DNA of 64,000 bases from assembly GCA_919902775.1 (NCBI GenBank), contig CAKKRJ010000002.1, positions 399,792 to 463,791 on the forward strand, written 5' to 3'. The notes below the pieces were generated by a model, which saw only the letters and a list, made by a program, of their open reading frames with translations, was not told the origin of the DNA and searched no databases. This document shows, one piece after another, positions 8,242 to 16,434 of this stretch. Numbering within the stretch: the stretch's first letter is position 1; each line of letters opens with the position of its first letter. Source of the stretch: Burkholderiaceae bacterium (GTDB lineage: Bacteria > Pseudomonadota > Gammaproteobacteria > Burkholderiales > Burkholderiaceae_C). Made by a program: the position numbers and the translations under genes.

Positions 8242-10919
8242 GGTCCATGGCATGGGCCCGAGACGGGGGTGTTGGCCTGCTGGCCTGGTGCGCGGGCGTG
8301 GCGCTGCAGTTGCAGCAAGAGGCGCTGTGGCCCGCCTGGGCTTATGCGGCCATGGGGGCTTTGGCCATGGCGTTGGCGTTGGGCGGTGGCCTGGCGCGCC
8401 GCCGCTGGGGGGCATCGGTTGGGTGGCGCACCGTGGCGGTGTGTTGCCTGTGGGCGGCGGTGTCGTTTGCGGTCACGGGCTTGCATGCGCTGACCCGCTC
8501 GGTGGCCATCGACGCGGCGCTGGAAGGCCGCGATCTGGATGTGGTGGGCGTGGTGCAGGCCATGCCGCAGCGGCAGGACCTGGGCTGGCGTTTTCGCTTT
8601 CAGATCGAACAAGCCTGGCAGGTTGACAAGGCGGGCATGGCCCACGCCGTGGATTTGGCCAGCGCTTTGCCCGCGCAGGTTTACCTGGGCTGGTACGGCC
8701 AGGAGGGCACGCACGACAGCGGCTGGAACACCTCGGCCTTGCCCGAGCCCGTGAAGGCCGGTGAGCGCTGGCGCTTGCGGGTGCGCTTGAAAGCCCCACA
8801 CGGCAACATGAATCCCCGGGGTTTTGATTACGAATTGTGGTTGTGGGAGCAGGGCATCCGTGCCACCGGCTATGTGCGCACAGGTGCCAAAGACCCGGCC
8901 CCGGTGCGGCTGGCCTCGACCTGGGCGCATCCGGTCGAGGGTTGGCGTCAGTCTGTGCGTGACCGTTTGCTCACGCGCTTGTCCGCACAGGGCGGTGATG
9001 CGGATGTGGATGCAGCGGCACGCAAGCTGGAGGCCCAGTTGGCCGGGGTGGTGGCGGCCCTGGTGGTCGGCGATCAGGCGGCCATTGACCGCAGCGACTG
9101 GGATGTGTTCCGGGCCACGGGCGTGGCGCATTTGATGAGCATCTCGGGTCTGCATGTGACGATGTTCGCCTGGCTGGCATCGCTGCTGGTGGCTTGGGGC
9201 TGGCGTCGGTCGGCTTTGTGGGGTTTTGCGGGGGCCTTGCGCTGGCCTGCGGCGCAGGTGGGGGCGCTGGCGGGCCTGGTGCTGGCGGGGTTTTATGCGC
9301 TGTTCAGCGGTTGGGGTGTGCCCGCGCAACGCACGCTGGGGATGCTGCTGGTGGCGACATGGCTTGGCCTCTCGGCCCGCCACTGGCACAAAGCCTTGGT
9401 TTGGTCGCTGACGGGCGCGGTGGTGTTGACGTGGGACCCGTGGGCCCTGTTGCAGCCGGGCTTTTGGCTGAGCTTTGTGGCAGTGGGCGTTCTGATGGCC
9501 TCGCAAGGGCAGGGCACGCCTCATCGGACGGCGCGTCTTGCTGAGCAGGCGCGGGATCTGCCGCAGCGCGGCACCAATGTGGTGCTGAAAGGTTTTTGGC
9601 ACCGCGGGGGTGCACGCCATTTCCCCATTTGGGGCTTGGCCTGGCTGCGGTCTGCGGGGCGATTGCTGCGCGAACAGGCCACGGTCACCCTGGCCTTGGC
9701 GCCATTGACCTTGTTGTTCTTTGGTCAGGTGTCCGTGGTGGGCTTGCTGGCCAATTTGGTGGCGATTCCCTGGGTGACGATGGTGGTCACGCCCTTGGCC
9801 ATGCTGGGCGTGGTCTGGTCCGGGGCCTGGGTGTGGGCCAGTTGGGCGTTGCAGCCCCTGGCGCAATTTTTGGCCTGGTTGGCGGCATGGCCCATGGCCA
9901 GTGTGTCCACGGCCGTGCCGCCCTTGGGGTTGGTCTTGCTGGCGCTGGCGGGTGCGGTGGGCTGCGTGCTCAGGCTGCCGCTGTCCTGGAAACTGCTGTG
10001 TCTGCCGCTGATGTGGCCCGTGCTGTTCTGGGCACCTGCGCGGCCTGCCCCAGGCACGTTTGAACTGTTGGCTGCCGACGTGGGGCAGGGCAACGCCGTC
10101 TTGGTGCGCACGGCCACGCACAGCCTGCTGTACGACACCGGGCCGCGCTATTCGGCGGAAAGCGATGCCGGGCATCGGGTGCTGGTGCCTTTGCTGGCGC
10201 AAATGGGGGAACGCCTGGATGTGCTGATGCTCAGTCACCGCGACAGCGACCACACCGGTGGTGCGACCGCGGTGCTGGCCATGCAGCCGCAAGCGGCATT
10301 GTGGTCGTCGCTGGAAGACGGGCATGCCTTGCATGGCTTGCGCCCTGGCTGGACGCGCTGCCAAACGGGGCAGTCCTGGGTCTGGGATGGCGTGCTGTTT
10401 GAGGTGCTGCACCCGCCTGTGGCACATGCGCCTTCGCCGTTGCTTGCGGACCAGGCAGGCAGCCGCGTGGTCGCCAAAAGCCCCCCGTCCAACGCAGTCA
10501 GCTGCGTTTTGCGCATTGGTCATGGACAGGGTGACGGTCAAGGTTCAGGCCACGTCTCGGCCTTGTTGACGGGCGACATCGAAGCCGCCCAGGAGCAGGC
10601 CTTGGTGCAAGCAGGCCTGGCCCCGGTGGATCTGCTGTTGGTGCCGCACCATGGCAGCAAGACCTCTTCAACGCTGTCGTTTTTGCAGGCGTTGCAGCCT
10701 CGGTGGGCGCTGGTGCAGGCGGGTTACCGCAACCGCTACGGGCACCCGGCGCCACCGGTGGTTGACCGCTACCGCGTTCAAGGCATTGCCTTGGTGGAGT
10801 CCACGCGCTGCGGTGCCGCCACTTGGCGCAGTGCTGCGCCCGAGCAGTTGCAGTGCGAAAGGGCGCAGGCCAGGCGGTATTGGCACCACACCATGGCGCA
10901 CCCTGCCCAGGCCCCTTGA
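8229..10919 (+). CDS. comEC: ComEC/Rec2 family DNA internalization protein
   Basis: This is an inner-membrane channel protein for uptake of transforming DNA. The product, about 896 residues, has the expected order: several N-terminal membrane helices; an OB-like DUF4131 region containing 'GNMNPRGFDYELWLWEQG'; the Competence domain with 'GVAHLMSISGLHVTMFAW'; then a C-terminal metallo-beta-lactamase-like domain with 'AADVGQGNAVLV', 'LLYDTGPRY' and the metal motif 'HRDSDHTGG', plus 'LLVPHHGSKTSS'. The frame is open back to 8115. I place the start at the ATG pair 8229/8238, where the hydrophobic part begins; 8175 is possible. A short ORF with a good ribosome site overlaps the start. Other competence genes are not in the window. 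Confidence 0.93.
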   Translation: MLSMRSMAWARDGGVGLLAWCAGVALQLQQEALWPAWAYAAMGALAMALALGGGLARRRWGASVGWRTVAVCCLWAAVSFAVTGLHALTRSVAIDAALEGRDLDVVGVVQAMPQRQDLGWRFRFQIEQAWQVDKAGMAHAVDLASALPAQVYLGWYGQEGTHDSGWNTSALPEPVKAGERWRLRVRLKAPHGNMNPRGFDYELWLWEQGIRATGYVRTGAKDPAPVRLASTWAHPVEGWRQSVRDRLLTRLSAQGGDADVDAAARKLEAQLAGVVAALVVGDQAAIDRSDWDVFRATGVAHLMSISGLHVTMFAWLASLLVAWGWRRSALWGFAGALRWPAAQVGALAGLVLAGFYALFSGWGVPAQRTLGMLLVATWLGLSARHWHKALVWSLTGAVVLTWDPWALLQPGFWLSFVAVGVLMASQGQGTPHRTARLAEQARDLPQRGTNVVLKGFWHRGGARHFPIWGLAWLRSAGRLLREQATVTLALAPLTLLFFGQVSVVGLLANLVAIPWVTMVVTPLAMLGVVWSGAWVWASWALQPLAQFLAWLAAWPMASVSTAVPPLGLVLLALAGAVGCVLRLPLSWKLLCLPLMWPVLFWAPARPAPGTFELLAADVGQGNAVLVRTATHSLLYDTGPRYSAESDAGHRVLVPLLAQMGERLDVLMLSHRDSDHTGGATAVLAMQPQAALWSSLEDGHALHGLRPGWTRCQTGQSWVWDGVLFEVLHPPVAHAPSPLLADQAGSRVVAKSPPSNAVSCVLRIGHGQGDGQGSGHVSALLTGDIEAAQEQALVQAGLAPVDLLLVPHHGSKTSSTLSFLQALQPRWALVQAGYRNRYGHPAPPVVDRYRVQGIALVESTRCGAATWRSAAPEQLQCERAQARRYWHHTMAHPAQAP

Positions 10920-10954
10920 GGTGCGCCGCAACCCGCAACCACCGCCACGTTCAG

Positions 10955-10980
10955 GGGTGGCGCGCTCCCACAAGGTTTCA
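10955..10980. repeat. Degenerate half of the REP-like repeat
   Basis: CAGGGGTGGCGCGCTCCCAC resembles the half-element CAGGGGCGCGCTCCCACAAGG seen at 42307. It keeps the CTCCCACAAGG arm but has an insertion in the stem and lacks a partner. It lies between comEC and the ATP-grasp gene and is probably a decayed copy. Confidence 0.45.
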
Positions 10981-11047
10981 TTCGCTCGCCCGCAGTTTGC
11001 CGCAGCGGGTATGTATTTTGCTATCCTGTTGTCAGGAGTGACGAGCT

Positions 11048-12511
11048 ATGCGTGAATTCGATGAGATGTACAGCCGCTTGCCTGCTGCAGGCGATGGCGG
11101 TGAGGTCAGAGACCATTACCTGGCCTACGCCCGCTGGCTGGCCGTGCAAGACCCACAGACCATGGCCTCGCGCCGTGAAGAAGCCGAGGTCATCTTCCGC
11201 CGGGTTGGCATCACCTTTGCCGTTTATGGTGCGCTGGACGAAGACAAAAACAAGGACGAGGGGGGCACCGAGCGCCTGATCCCGTTTGACCTGATCCCCC
11301 GCGTGATCGCTGCCCAGGAGTGGAAAAGCATGGAAGCCGGTCTGGTGCAGCGCGTCACCGCGCTCAACCGCTTCATCCACGACGTGTACCACGACCAGGA
11401 AATTTTGAAGGCCGGTGTGATCCCGCGTGAGCAGATCGAGCGCAACGCCCAGTTCCGTCCCGAGATGGTGGGCGTGGATGTGCCCAACCACATCTATTCG
11501 CACATCAGCGGCATCGACATCGTGCGTGCATCCAACAGCCAGGGCCAGGGCGAGTACTACGTGCTGGAAGACAACCTGCGTGTGCCCAGCGGCGTGAGCT
11601 ACATGCTGGAAGACCGCAAGATGATGATGCGCTTGTTCCCGGAGTTGTTCAGCCAGCATCGCGTGGCGCCGGTGGCCCATTACCCCGACTTGCTGTTGGA
11701 GACCCTGCGCGCCAGCAGCCCCGCCACCACCGCCGAGCCCACGGTGGTGGTGCTCACACCCGGCATGTACAACAGCGCCTATTTCGAGCACGCCTTTTTG
11801 GCGCAGCAAATGGGCGTGGAACTGGTCGAAGGCCAGGACCTGTTTGTGAAAGACCAGTTCGTTTACATGCGCACCACACGCGGCCCACAGCGTGTGGATG
11901 TGATCTACCGCCGGGTGGACGACGACTTCCTCGACCCCAACGTGTTCCGCCCCACCTCGACGCTGGGTTGTGCAGGCCTGATGGAGGCCTACAAGGCGGG
12001 CCATGTGGCGATCTGCAATGCGGTGGGCACGGGCGTGGCCGACGACAAATCGATCTACCCCTACGTGCCCGACATGATCAAGTTCTATCTGGGCGAAGAG
12101 CCGATCCTGAAAAACGTGCCGACCTTCATGTGCCGCAAGCCCGACGACTTGCAGTACACCCTGGCCAACCTGAAAGACCTGGTGGTCAAAGAAGTGCACG
12201 GGGCGGGGGGCTACGGCATGCTGGTCGGGCCAGCCTCGACCCAGGCCGAGATCGAGCGCTTCAGGGCGGCTTTGCTGGCCAACCCCGAGGGCTACATCGC
12301 CCAGCCCACACTCAGCCTGTCGAGTTGCCCCACCTTTGTGGAGAGCGGCATCGCCCCGCGCCACATCGACCTGCGCCCGTTTGTGTTGAGTGGCCGCACC
12401 GTGCAAATGGTGCCAGGCGGGCTGACCCGTGTGGCTTTGAAGGAAGGCTCTTTGGTGGTGAACAGCAGCCAGGGCGGCGGCACCAAAGACACCTGGATTT
12501 TGCAGAACTGA
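11048..12511 (+). CDS. Circularly permuted ATP-grasp type 2 protein (stand-alone)
   Basis: This 487-residue enzyme belongs to the predicted amidoligases (DUF404/DUF407 type). Visible family segments are 'VPSGVSYMLEDRKMMMR', 'VEGQDLFVKDQFVYM', 'RRVDDDFLDPNVFRPTSTLG', the glycine-rich 'VVKEVHGAGGYGMLVGP' (about 378-393) and 'RHIDLRPFVLSG'. CAGGAG lies about 9 nt before the start, and an extended -10-like TGCTATCCT lies at 11019-11027. It is paired with the alpha-E gene 170 bp downstream; the two equal the fused protein at 1930 split in two. In many bacteria this pair accompanies a transglutaminase and the proteasome-like protease Anbu, but neither follows here. The ligase substrate is unknown. 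Confidence 0.92.
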   Translation: MREFDEMYSRLPAAGDGGEVRDHYLAYARWLAVQDPQTMASRREEAEVIFRRVGITFAVYGALDEDKNKDEGGTERLIPFDLIPRVIAAQEWKSMEAGLVQRVTALNRFIHDVYHDQEILKAGVIPREQIERNAQFRPEMVGVDVPNHIYSHISGIDIVRASNSQGQGEYYVLEDNLRVPSGVSYMLEDRKMMMRLFPELFSQHRVAPVAHYPDLLLETLRASSPATTAEPTVVVLTPGMYNSAYFEHAFLAQQMGVELVEGQDLFVKDQFVYMRTTRGPQRVDVIYRRVDDDFLDPNVFRPTSTLGCAGLMEAYKAGHVAICNAVGTGVADDKSIYPYVPDMIKFYLGEEPILKNVPTFMCRKPDDLQYTLANLKDLVVKEVHGAGGYGMLVGPASTQAEIERFRAALLANPEGYIAQPTLSLSSCPTFVESGIAPRHIDLRPFVLSGRTVQMVPGGLTRVALKEGSLVVNSSQGGGTKDTWILQN

Positions 12512-12529
12512 GCCATGCCCACTCTTCCC

Positions 12530-12619
12530 GTAGGTCGGAGTCTTCAAGTAGGTCGGAGCTTCAGCTTCGACGTTGCGGATGATTCACCGGCCATGTCGGG
12601 GCTGAAGCCACCGACCTAC
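12530..12619. repeat. GTAGGTCGG inverted-repeat element
   Basis: GTAGGTCGGAG occurs at 12530 and 12548, and its inverted form CCGACCTAC at 12611-12619. The inner parts match too: GGAGCTTCAGCTTCGAC on one arm and GTCGGGGCTGAAGCC on the other, so the element can fold into paired hairpins. It sits inside the 170-bp gap between the ATP-grasp and alpha-E genes. Its sequence differs from the GTGGGAG repeats, so it is a second REP-like family. Confidence 0.7.
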
Positions 12620-12681
12620 AAGTATTGAAGCCGCCGACAAAACCAAGTCAGGCCTCGCCACGAATCGCCAAGGAAACCACC

Positions 12682-13659
12682 ATGCTTTCAAGAACTGCTG
12701 ACCATCTTTTCTGGATGTCCCGCTACATGGAGCGGGCAGAGAACACCGCCCGCATGTTGAATGTGAGTTATGAAACCTCGCTGCTGCCGCAGTCTGCGGC
12801 CTCGGTGGAAGCCGGCTGGGAAGGCATTTTGTCGATCAGCGAGTTGCTGCCCTCGTACCTGGCGCTGTACAAAACCATCACCCCGCAAGACGTGATGACG
12901 TTCATGGTCAAGGATGCGAACAATCCTTCATCGATCATTTCCTGCCTGCGCGCCGCGCGTGAAAACGCCCGCGCCGTGCGTGGCACCTTGACCACCGAGG
13001 TGTGGGAGACGCAAAACCAGACCTGGCTCGAAGTGAACCGCATGCTCAAGAGCGGTGAGTTCGAGCGCGATCCCGGTCAGTTCTTTGAATGGGTGAAATT
13101 CCGCTCGCACCTGTCACGCGGCGTGACCTTGGGCACCATGCTGATGGACGAGTCGCTGTATTTCATGCGCATGGGCACCTTCCTGGAGCGCGCCGACAAC
13201 ACGGCACGGCTGGTGGATGTGCGGTTCCACGCCTTGCAAAACGACTTTTTTGGTGCGCCGAACTACAGCGGTGTCGAAGCCGAAGTGACGCAGGAATACG
13301 ATTTTTACCACTGGAGCGCGATCTTGCGCAGCGTCAGCGGCTTTGAGGTTTACCGCAAGGTGTACCGCGATGTGATCCGTCCCGAACGCGTGGCCGAGTT
13401 GCTGATCTTGCGTCCCGACATGCCGCGCTCACTGCATGCCAGCCTGAACGAAGTGGTGTCGAACCTGACACTCGTCTCGCACGACCGTGGCAGCGACACC
13501 TTGCGCCATGCGGGCCGCCTGCGCTCAGAGCTGGCCTTTGGCCGCATCGACGAAATCCTGGCGACGGGTCTGCACGCTTACCTGACCCAATTCCTGGAGC
13601 GCGTGAATGTGCTGGGCGGACGCATCAGCCGGGAATTCTTGATGCCGCAAGCGGCCTGA
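12682..13659 (+). CDS. Alpha-E domain-containing protein (DUF403)
   Basis: The 325-residue, mainly helical protein starts at the ATG at 12682 (MLSRTADHLFWMSRYMER), preceded by AAGGAAA. The opening segment is the family signature and matches the start of the alpha-E part of the fusion at 1930 ('SRAAENLFWMGRYTER'). Other conserved pieces are 'TFMVKDANNPSSIISCLRAARENARAVRG' in the middle and 'RADNTARLVDVRFH'. Alpha-E proteins are always found with circularly permuted ATP-grasp enzymes and are thought to assist them; no biochemical role is established. It is the last gene of this two-gene set, 1 bp from convergent xthA. Confidence 0.92.
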   Translation: MLSRTADHLFWMSRYMERAENTARMLNVSYETSLLPQSAASVEAGWEGILSISELLPSYLALYKTITPQDVMTFMVKDANNPSSIISCLRAARENARAVRGTLTTEVWETQNQTWLEVNRMLKSGEFERDPGQFFEWVKFRSHLSRGVTLGTMLMDESLYFMRMGTFLERADNTARLVDVRFHALQNDFFGAPNYSGVEAEVTQEYDFYHWSAILRSVSGFEVYRKVYRDVIRPERVAELLILRPDMPRSLHASLNEVVSNLTLVSHDRGSDTLRHAGRLRSELAFGRIDEILATGLHAYLTQFLERVNVLGGRISREFLMPQAA

Positions 13660-13660
13660 T

Positions 13661-14440
13661 TCAGGTCAGTGTCAATACCACGGGCGCGTGGTCGCTGGGG
13701 CGCTCATTTTTGCGCGGCGCACGGTCGATCACGCAGGCGCTGGCGCGGGCCTTGAGCGCCTCGGAAATCAAAATGTGGTCGATGCGCAGGCCCCGGTTGC
13801 GGCGGAAGGCGAACTCGCGGTAATCCCACCAGCTGTAGCTTTTTTCGGCTTGCTCAAACAGCCGGAAGCTGTCCGTCAAACCCAGCCCGACCAGGGCCTG
13901 GAGTTTTTCTCGCTCGGCGTCGGTGCAGTGGATGGTGCCCGCCAACGCGACCGGATCCCACATGTCGCGCTCATCAAAAGTGATGTTGTAGTCGCCCAGC
14001 AGCACCAGGTTCGGGTGCTTTTGCAGCTCGCTGCCCACCCAATCGTGCAGGGCGTCGAGCCAGCGCATCTTGTAGACAAACTTGTCACTGTCGGGTGCCT
14101 GGCCATTGGGAAAATAGGCGCCGATCACCCGGACCTGGCCGCCCGCCCCATCCGGGTAGCTGGCGGCGATCACGCGGGACATGTCGTCTGCAAAACCGGG
14201 GATGTTTTTCACCACCTCCATGCCTTCGGTTTTGGCGATCAGGGCCACGCCGTTGTAGGTCTTCTGGCCAAACCAATGTGCCTGGTACCCGGCCTCAGCA
14301 AAGGCGGCCACCGGAAACTTGTCATCGGTGAGCTTGAGCTCTTGCAGGGCCAAGACATCGGTCGGGTTGGTGGCCAGCCAGTCCAGCACCTGCGGCAGGC
14401 GCACGGACAACGAGTTCACATTCCAGGTGGCTATTTTCAT
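13661..14440 (-). CDS. xthA: Exodeoxyribonuclease III
   Basis: This 259-residue AP endonuclease and 3'-5' exonuclease acts in base excision repair. The start at 14440 gives the family N-terminus MKIATWNVNSLSVRLPQVL. Active-site motifs of the EEP superfamily are present: 'LALQELKLTDDKFP' with the metal-binding Glu, 'NLVLLGDYNI' with Asp/Asn, 'RIDHILISEAL' and the C-terminal 'ERPSDHAPVVL' with the catalytic Asp-His. It is the last gene of a minus-strand series (DUF2069, FAD-linked dehydrogenase, thyA, folA, DUF4337, xthA) with small gaps, 25 bp after the DUF4337 gene. Co-transcription with thyA and folA would link repair with nucleotide synthesis. Confidence 0.95.
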   Translation of the reverse strand: MKIATWNVNSLSVRLPQVLDWLATNPTDVLALQELKLTDDKFPVAAFAEAGYQAHWFGQKTYNGVALIAKTEGMEVVKNIPGFADDMSRVIAASYPDGAGGQVRVIGAYFPNGQAPDSDKFVYKMRWLDALHDWVGSELQKHPNLVLLGDYNITFDERDMWDPVALAGTIHCTDAEREKLQALVGLGLTDSFRLFEQAEKSYSWWDYREFAFRRNRGLRIDHILISEALKARASACVIDRAPRKNERPSDHAPVVLTLT

Positions 14441-14465
14441 AAAGGATTTGGGGGCGTAGCAAAAC

Positions 14466-15041
14466 TCAAACGTGCAATGCAGACAAAACACCCAGCACCA
14501 TGCCGATGACGCCTGCGCCATACATAACGTATTCCAGCCATTTCTTTTTGGACAGCAGGGCTATCGCCGCCATGGCGATGGCCACTTGCAGCACCGTGGT
14601 GGCTTGTGCCCAGCGGTGGTGTTGGTGCATCTGCGCGTCGGATTGTTCGTCCCAGTGTTTGGACTCGGCTTCGAGCTTTTCTGCAGCCACTTTGATCTCG
14701 GATTTTTCAGCTTTGTAGCGTTTGATTTCTTCGGTGTAGAAATCTTTTTTGGACCTAGGGGCCAACTCCAGGGCCAGCTCGCTCAGGTTTTGCTTGCTGC
14801 TTTTGGCCTGGTAATAGTTCCATTGGTTGGAGGCATCGGTCTTTTTGATGGCCGCGTTGTTCTTGTACAGACCTGCGTTGGCCTGTGTGGCTCCGCCCAT
14901 GTAGCCAAACAAAGCACCCACTGTGGCGATGATGGCCGTGAACATGGCGATGCTGTTGGTGTGTGTGCCGCCGTGGCCTTGCGTGGCGTGTTCCAGCTCG
15001 TGGTCATGTGGGCCGTGGACGTGAAAACCGTGTCCGGACAT
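14466..15041 (-). CDS. DUF4337 family membrane protein
   Basis: This 191-residue protein of unknown function has a His-rich N-terminus (HGFHVHGPHDHELEH), one membrane helix at about 33-50 ('AMFTAIIATVGALFGYMGG'), a charged coiled-coil-like middle (about 70-140, rich in Lys/Glu) and two C-terminal hydrophobic segments ('VLQVAIAMAAIALL', 'MYGAGVIGMVLGVLSAL'). This layout is that of DUF4337. The His-rich start could bind metal, but that is a guess. It lies 9 bp downstream of folA and 25 bp upstream of xthA, within the same apparent operon. Confidence 0.85.
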   Translation of the reverse strand: MSGHGFHVHGPHDHELEHATQGHGGTHTNSIAMFTAIIATVGALFGYMGGATQANAGLYKNNAAIKKTDASNQWNYYQAKSSKQNLSELALELAPRSKKDFYTEEIKRYKAEKSEIKVAAEKLEAESKHWDEQSDAQMHQHHRWAQATTVLQVAIAMAAIALLSKKKWLEYVMYGAGVIGMVLGVLSALHV

Positions 15042-15050
15042 GTAGGTTCT

Positions 15051-15539
15051 TTAAAAAGTGTGTTGGTAGGTGACAAAACTGAAAGGCAGGCCACTGGCGG
15101 CCACATGCGATTCGCGCCGCACCTCTTGCCAGCCGGTACCCAGCGTCGGGGCGAAGGCATCGCCTTCAAAGTCTTGCTCGATTTCGGTCACCACGGCGGT
15201 GCTGGCCAGTGGCGCGGCCTGGGCGTAAATCTCGGCACCGCCGATCACCCAGGCATCCGTGGCCTCGGGGCACTGCCGCACCGCGTCTTCGACCGAGCTT
15301 GCGTGCACAGCGCCTTGGGCTTGCCAGTCGGCCTGGCGCGTGACCACGATGTTGACGCGGCCAGGCAGGGGCCGGAACTTGGGCGGCAGCGAGTCCCAGG
15401 TCTTGCGGCCCATGATCACGGGCTGGCCCAAGGTGGCGCGTTTGAAATGCGCCAGGTCTTCAGGCAGGTGCCAGGGCAGGGTGTTGTGGGCGCCGATCAC
15501 GCCATTGCGGGCGCGGGCATAAATCAGGTGGAGTTTCAT
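15051..15539 (-). CDS. folA: Dihydrofolate reductase
   Basis: This 162-residue enzyme reduces dihydrofolate to tetrahydrofolate with NADPH. The start at 15539 gives MKLHLIYARARNGVIG, where DHFR begins. Signature elements follow: 'NTLPWHLPEDLAHFKRATL' with the catalytic acidic residue after the Trp-His-Leu, 'IMGRKTWDSLP' for NADPH binding, 'RVNIVVTRQ', and 'DAWVIGGAEIY' for the adenine site. It follows thyA with a 29-bp gap, the usual thyA-folA pairing, because thymidylate synthase produces the dihydrofolate that this enzyme recycles. Confidence 0.96.
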   Translation of the reverse strand: MKLHLIYARARNGVIGAHNTLPWHLPEDLAHFKRATLGQPVIMGRKTWDSLPPKFRPLPGRVNIVVTRQADWQAQGAVHASSVEDAVRQCPEATDAWVIGGAEIYAQAAPLASTAVVTEIEQDFEGDAFAPTLGTGWQEVRRESHVAASGLPFSFVTYQHTF

Positions 15540-15568
15540 CGGGTGCTGGCCCGAGGGCCAAAACAGGT

Positions 15569-16408
15569 TCAGACCGCGACCGGCGCTTTGATGGCTGGGT
15601 GGCATTCGTAGCCCAACATTTCAAAGTCTTCGTACTGGTAGTCAAAGATTGAGTCGGGGCGGCGCTTGATGTTCAGCGTGGGGTAGGCCATGGGGGCACG
15701 GCTCAGTTGCAGTTTCACCTGTTCATGGTGGTTGCTGTAAATGTGGCAGTCGCCGCCGGTCCAGATGAAGTCGCCCACGTCCATGTCGCACTGCTGGGCC
15801 ACCATGTGGGTCAGCAAGGCGTAGCTGGCAATGTTGAAGGGCACGCCCAAAAAGATGTCGGCGCTGCGCTGGTACAGCTGGCAGCTCAGTTTGGGCTTGT
15901 CACCCGGCTTTTGTGCAGGGGCTACATAAAACTGAAAGAAGGCATGGCAAGGCATCAGCGCCATTTTGTCCAGCTCGGCCACGTTCCAGGCGCTGACGAT
16001 GATGCGGCGCGAGTCGGGGTTGCTTTTCAGCGTCTTCATCACGTCGCTGATCTGGTCGATGTGGCCACCGCCGGGGGTGGGCCAGCTGCGCCACTGCACG
16101 CCATAGACGGGGCCCAGGTCGCCGTCTTCGCGCGCCCATTCGTCCCAGATGGTGCAGCCGCGTTCTTGCAGCCATTTCACGTTGCTGTCGCCGCGCAAAA
16201 ACCACAGCAATTCGACAATGACGGCCTTCAAAAAGACCTTTTTGGTGGTCACCAGCGGAAAGCCCTCGTTCAGGTCAAATCGCATTTGGTGGCCAAACAC
16301 GCTGCGTGTGCCCGTGCCCGTGCGGTCGCCTTTTTGCACGCCCGTCGCGTCAACGTGGCGCATGAAATCTTCGTATTGGCTACGGATGGGGCGAGCAGGA
16401 TGGTTCAT
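15569..16408 (-). CDS. thyA: Thymidylate synthase
   Basis: This 279-residue enzyme methylates dUMP to dTMP using methylenetetrahydrofolate. The start is the ATG at 16408 ([19 protein letters not shown]). Cys154 in '[13 protein letters not shown]' is the nucleophile. '[19 protein letters not shown]' carries the phosphate-binding Arg, '[11 protein letters not shown]' the second Arg pair, and '[19 protein letters not shown]' and 'GDCHIYSNH' are typical. It is somewhat longer than the 264-residue E. coli enzyme because of a short insertion before 'LSCQLYQRS' (the Pro/Lys-rich '[11 protein letters not shown]'). It is upstream of folA and 26 bp downstream of a FAD-linked dehydrogenase gene. Confidence 0.97.
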   Translation of the reverse strand: MNHPARPIRSQYEDFMRHVDATGVQKGDRTGTGTRSVFGHQMRFDLNEGFPLVTTKKVFLKAVIVELLWFLRGDSNVKWLQERGCTIWDEWAREDGDLGPVYGVQWRSWPTPGGGHIDQISDVMKTLKSNPDSRRIIVSAWNVAELDKMALMPCHAFFQFYVAPAQKPGDKPKLSCQLYQRSADIFLGVPFNIASYALLTHMVAQQCDMDVGDFIWTGGDCHIYSNHHEQVKLQLSRAPMAYPTLNIKRRPDSIFDYQYEDFEMLGYECHPAIKAPVAV

Positions 16409-16434
16409 GGGATGCAAGTGTAAATGGGGGAGCA

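Noticed and set aside
8223..10541. A 772-codon open frame antisense to comEC
   Set aside because: Its Arg/Gln/Pro/His-rich composition without motifs is typical of antisense frames in GC-rich genes; comEC itself has all expected domains.
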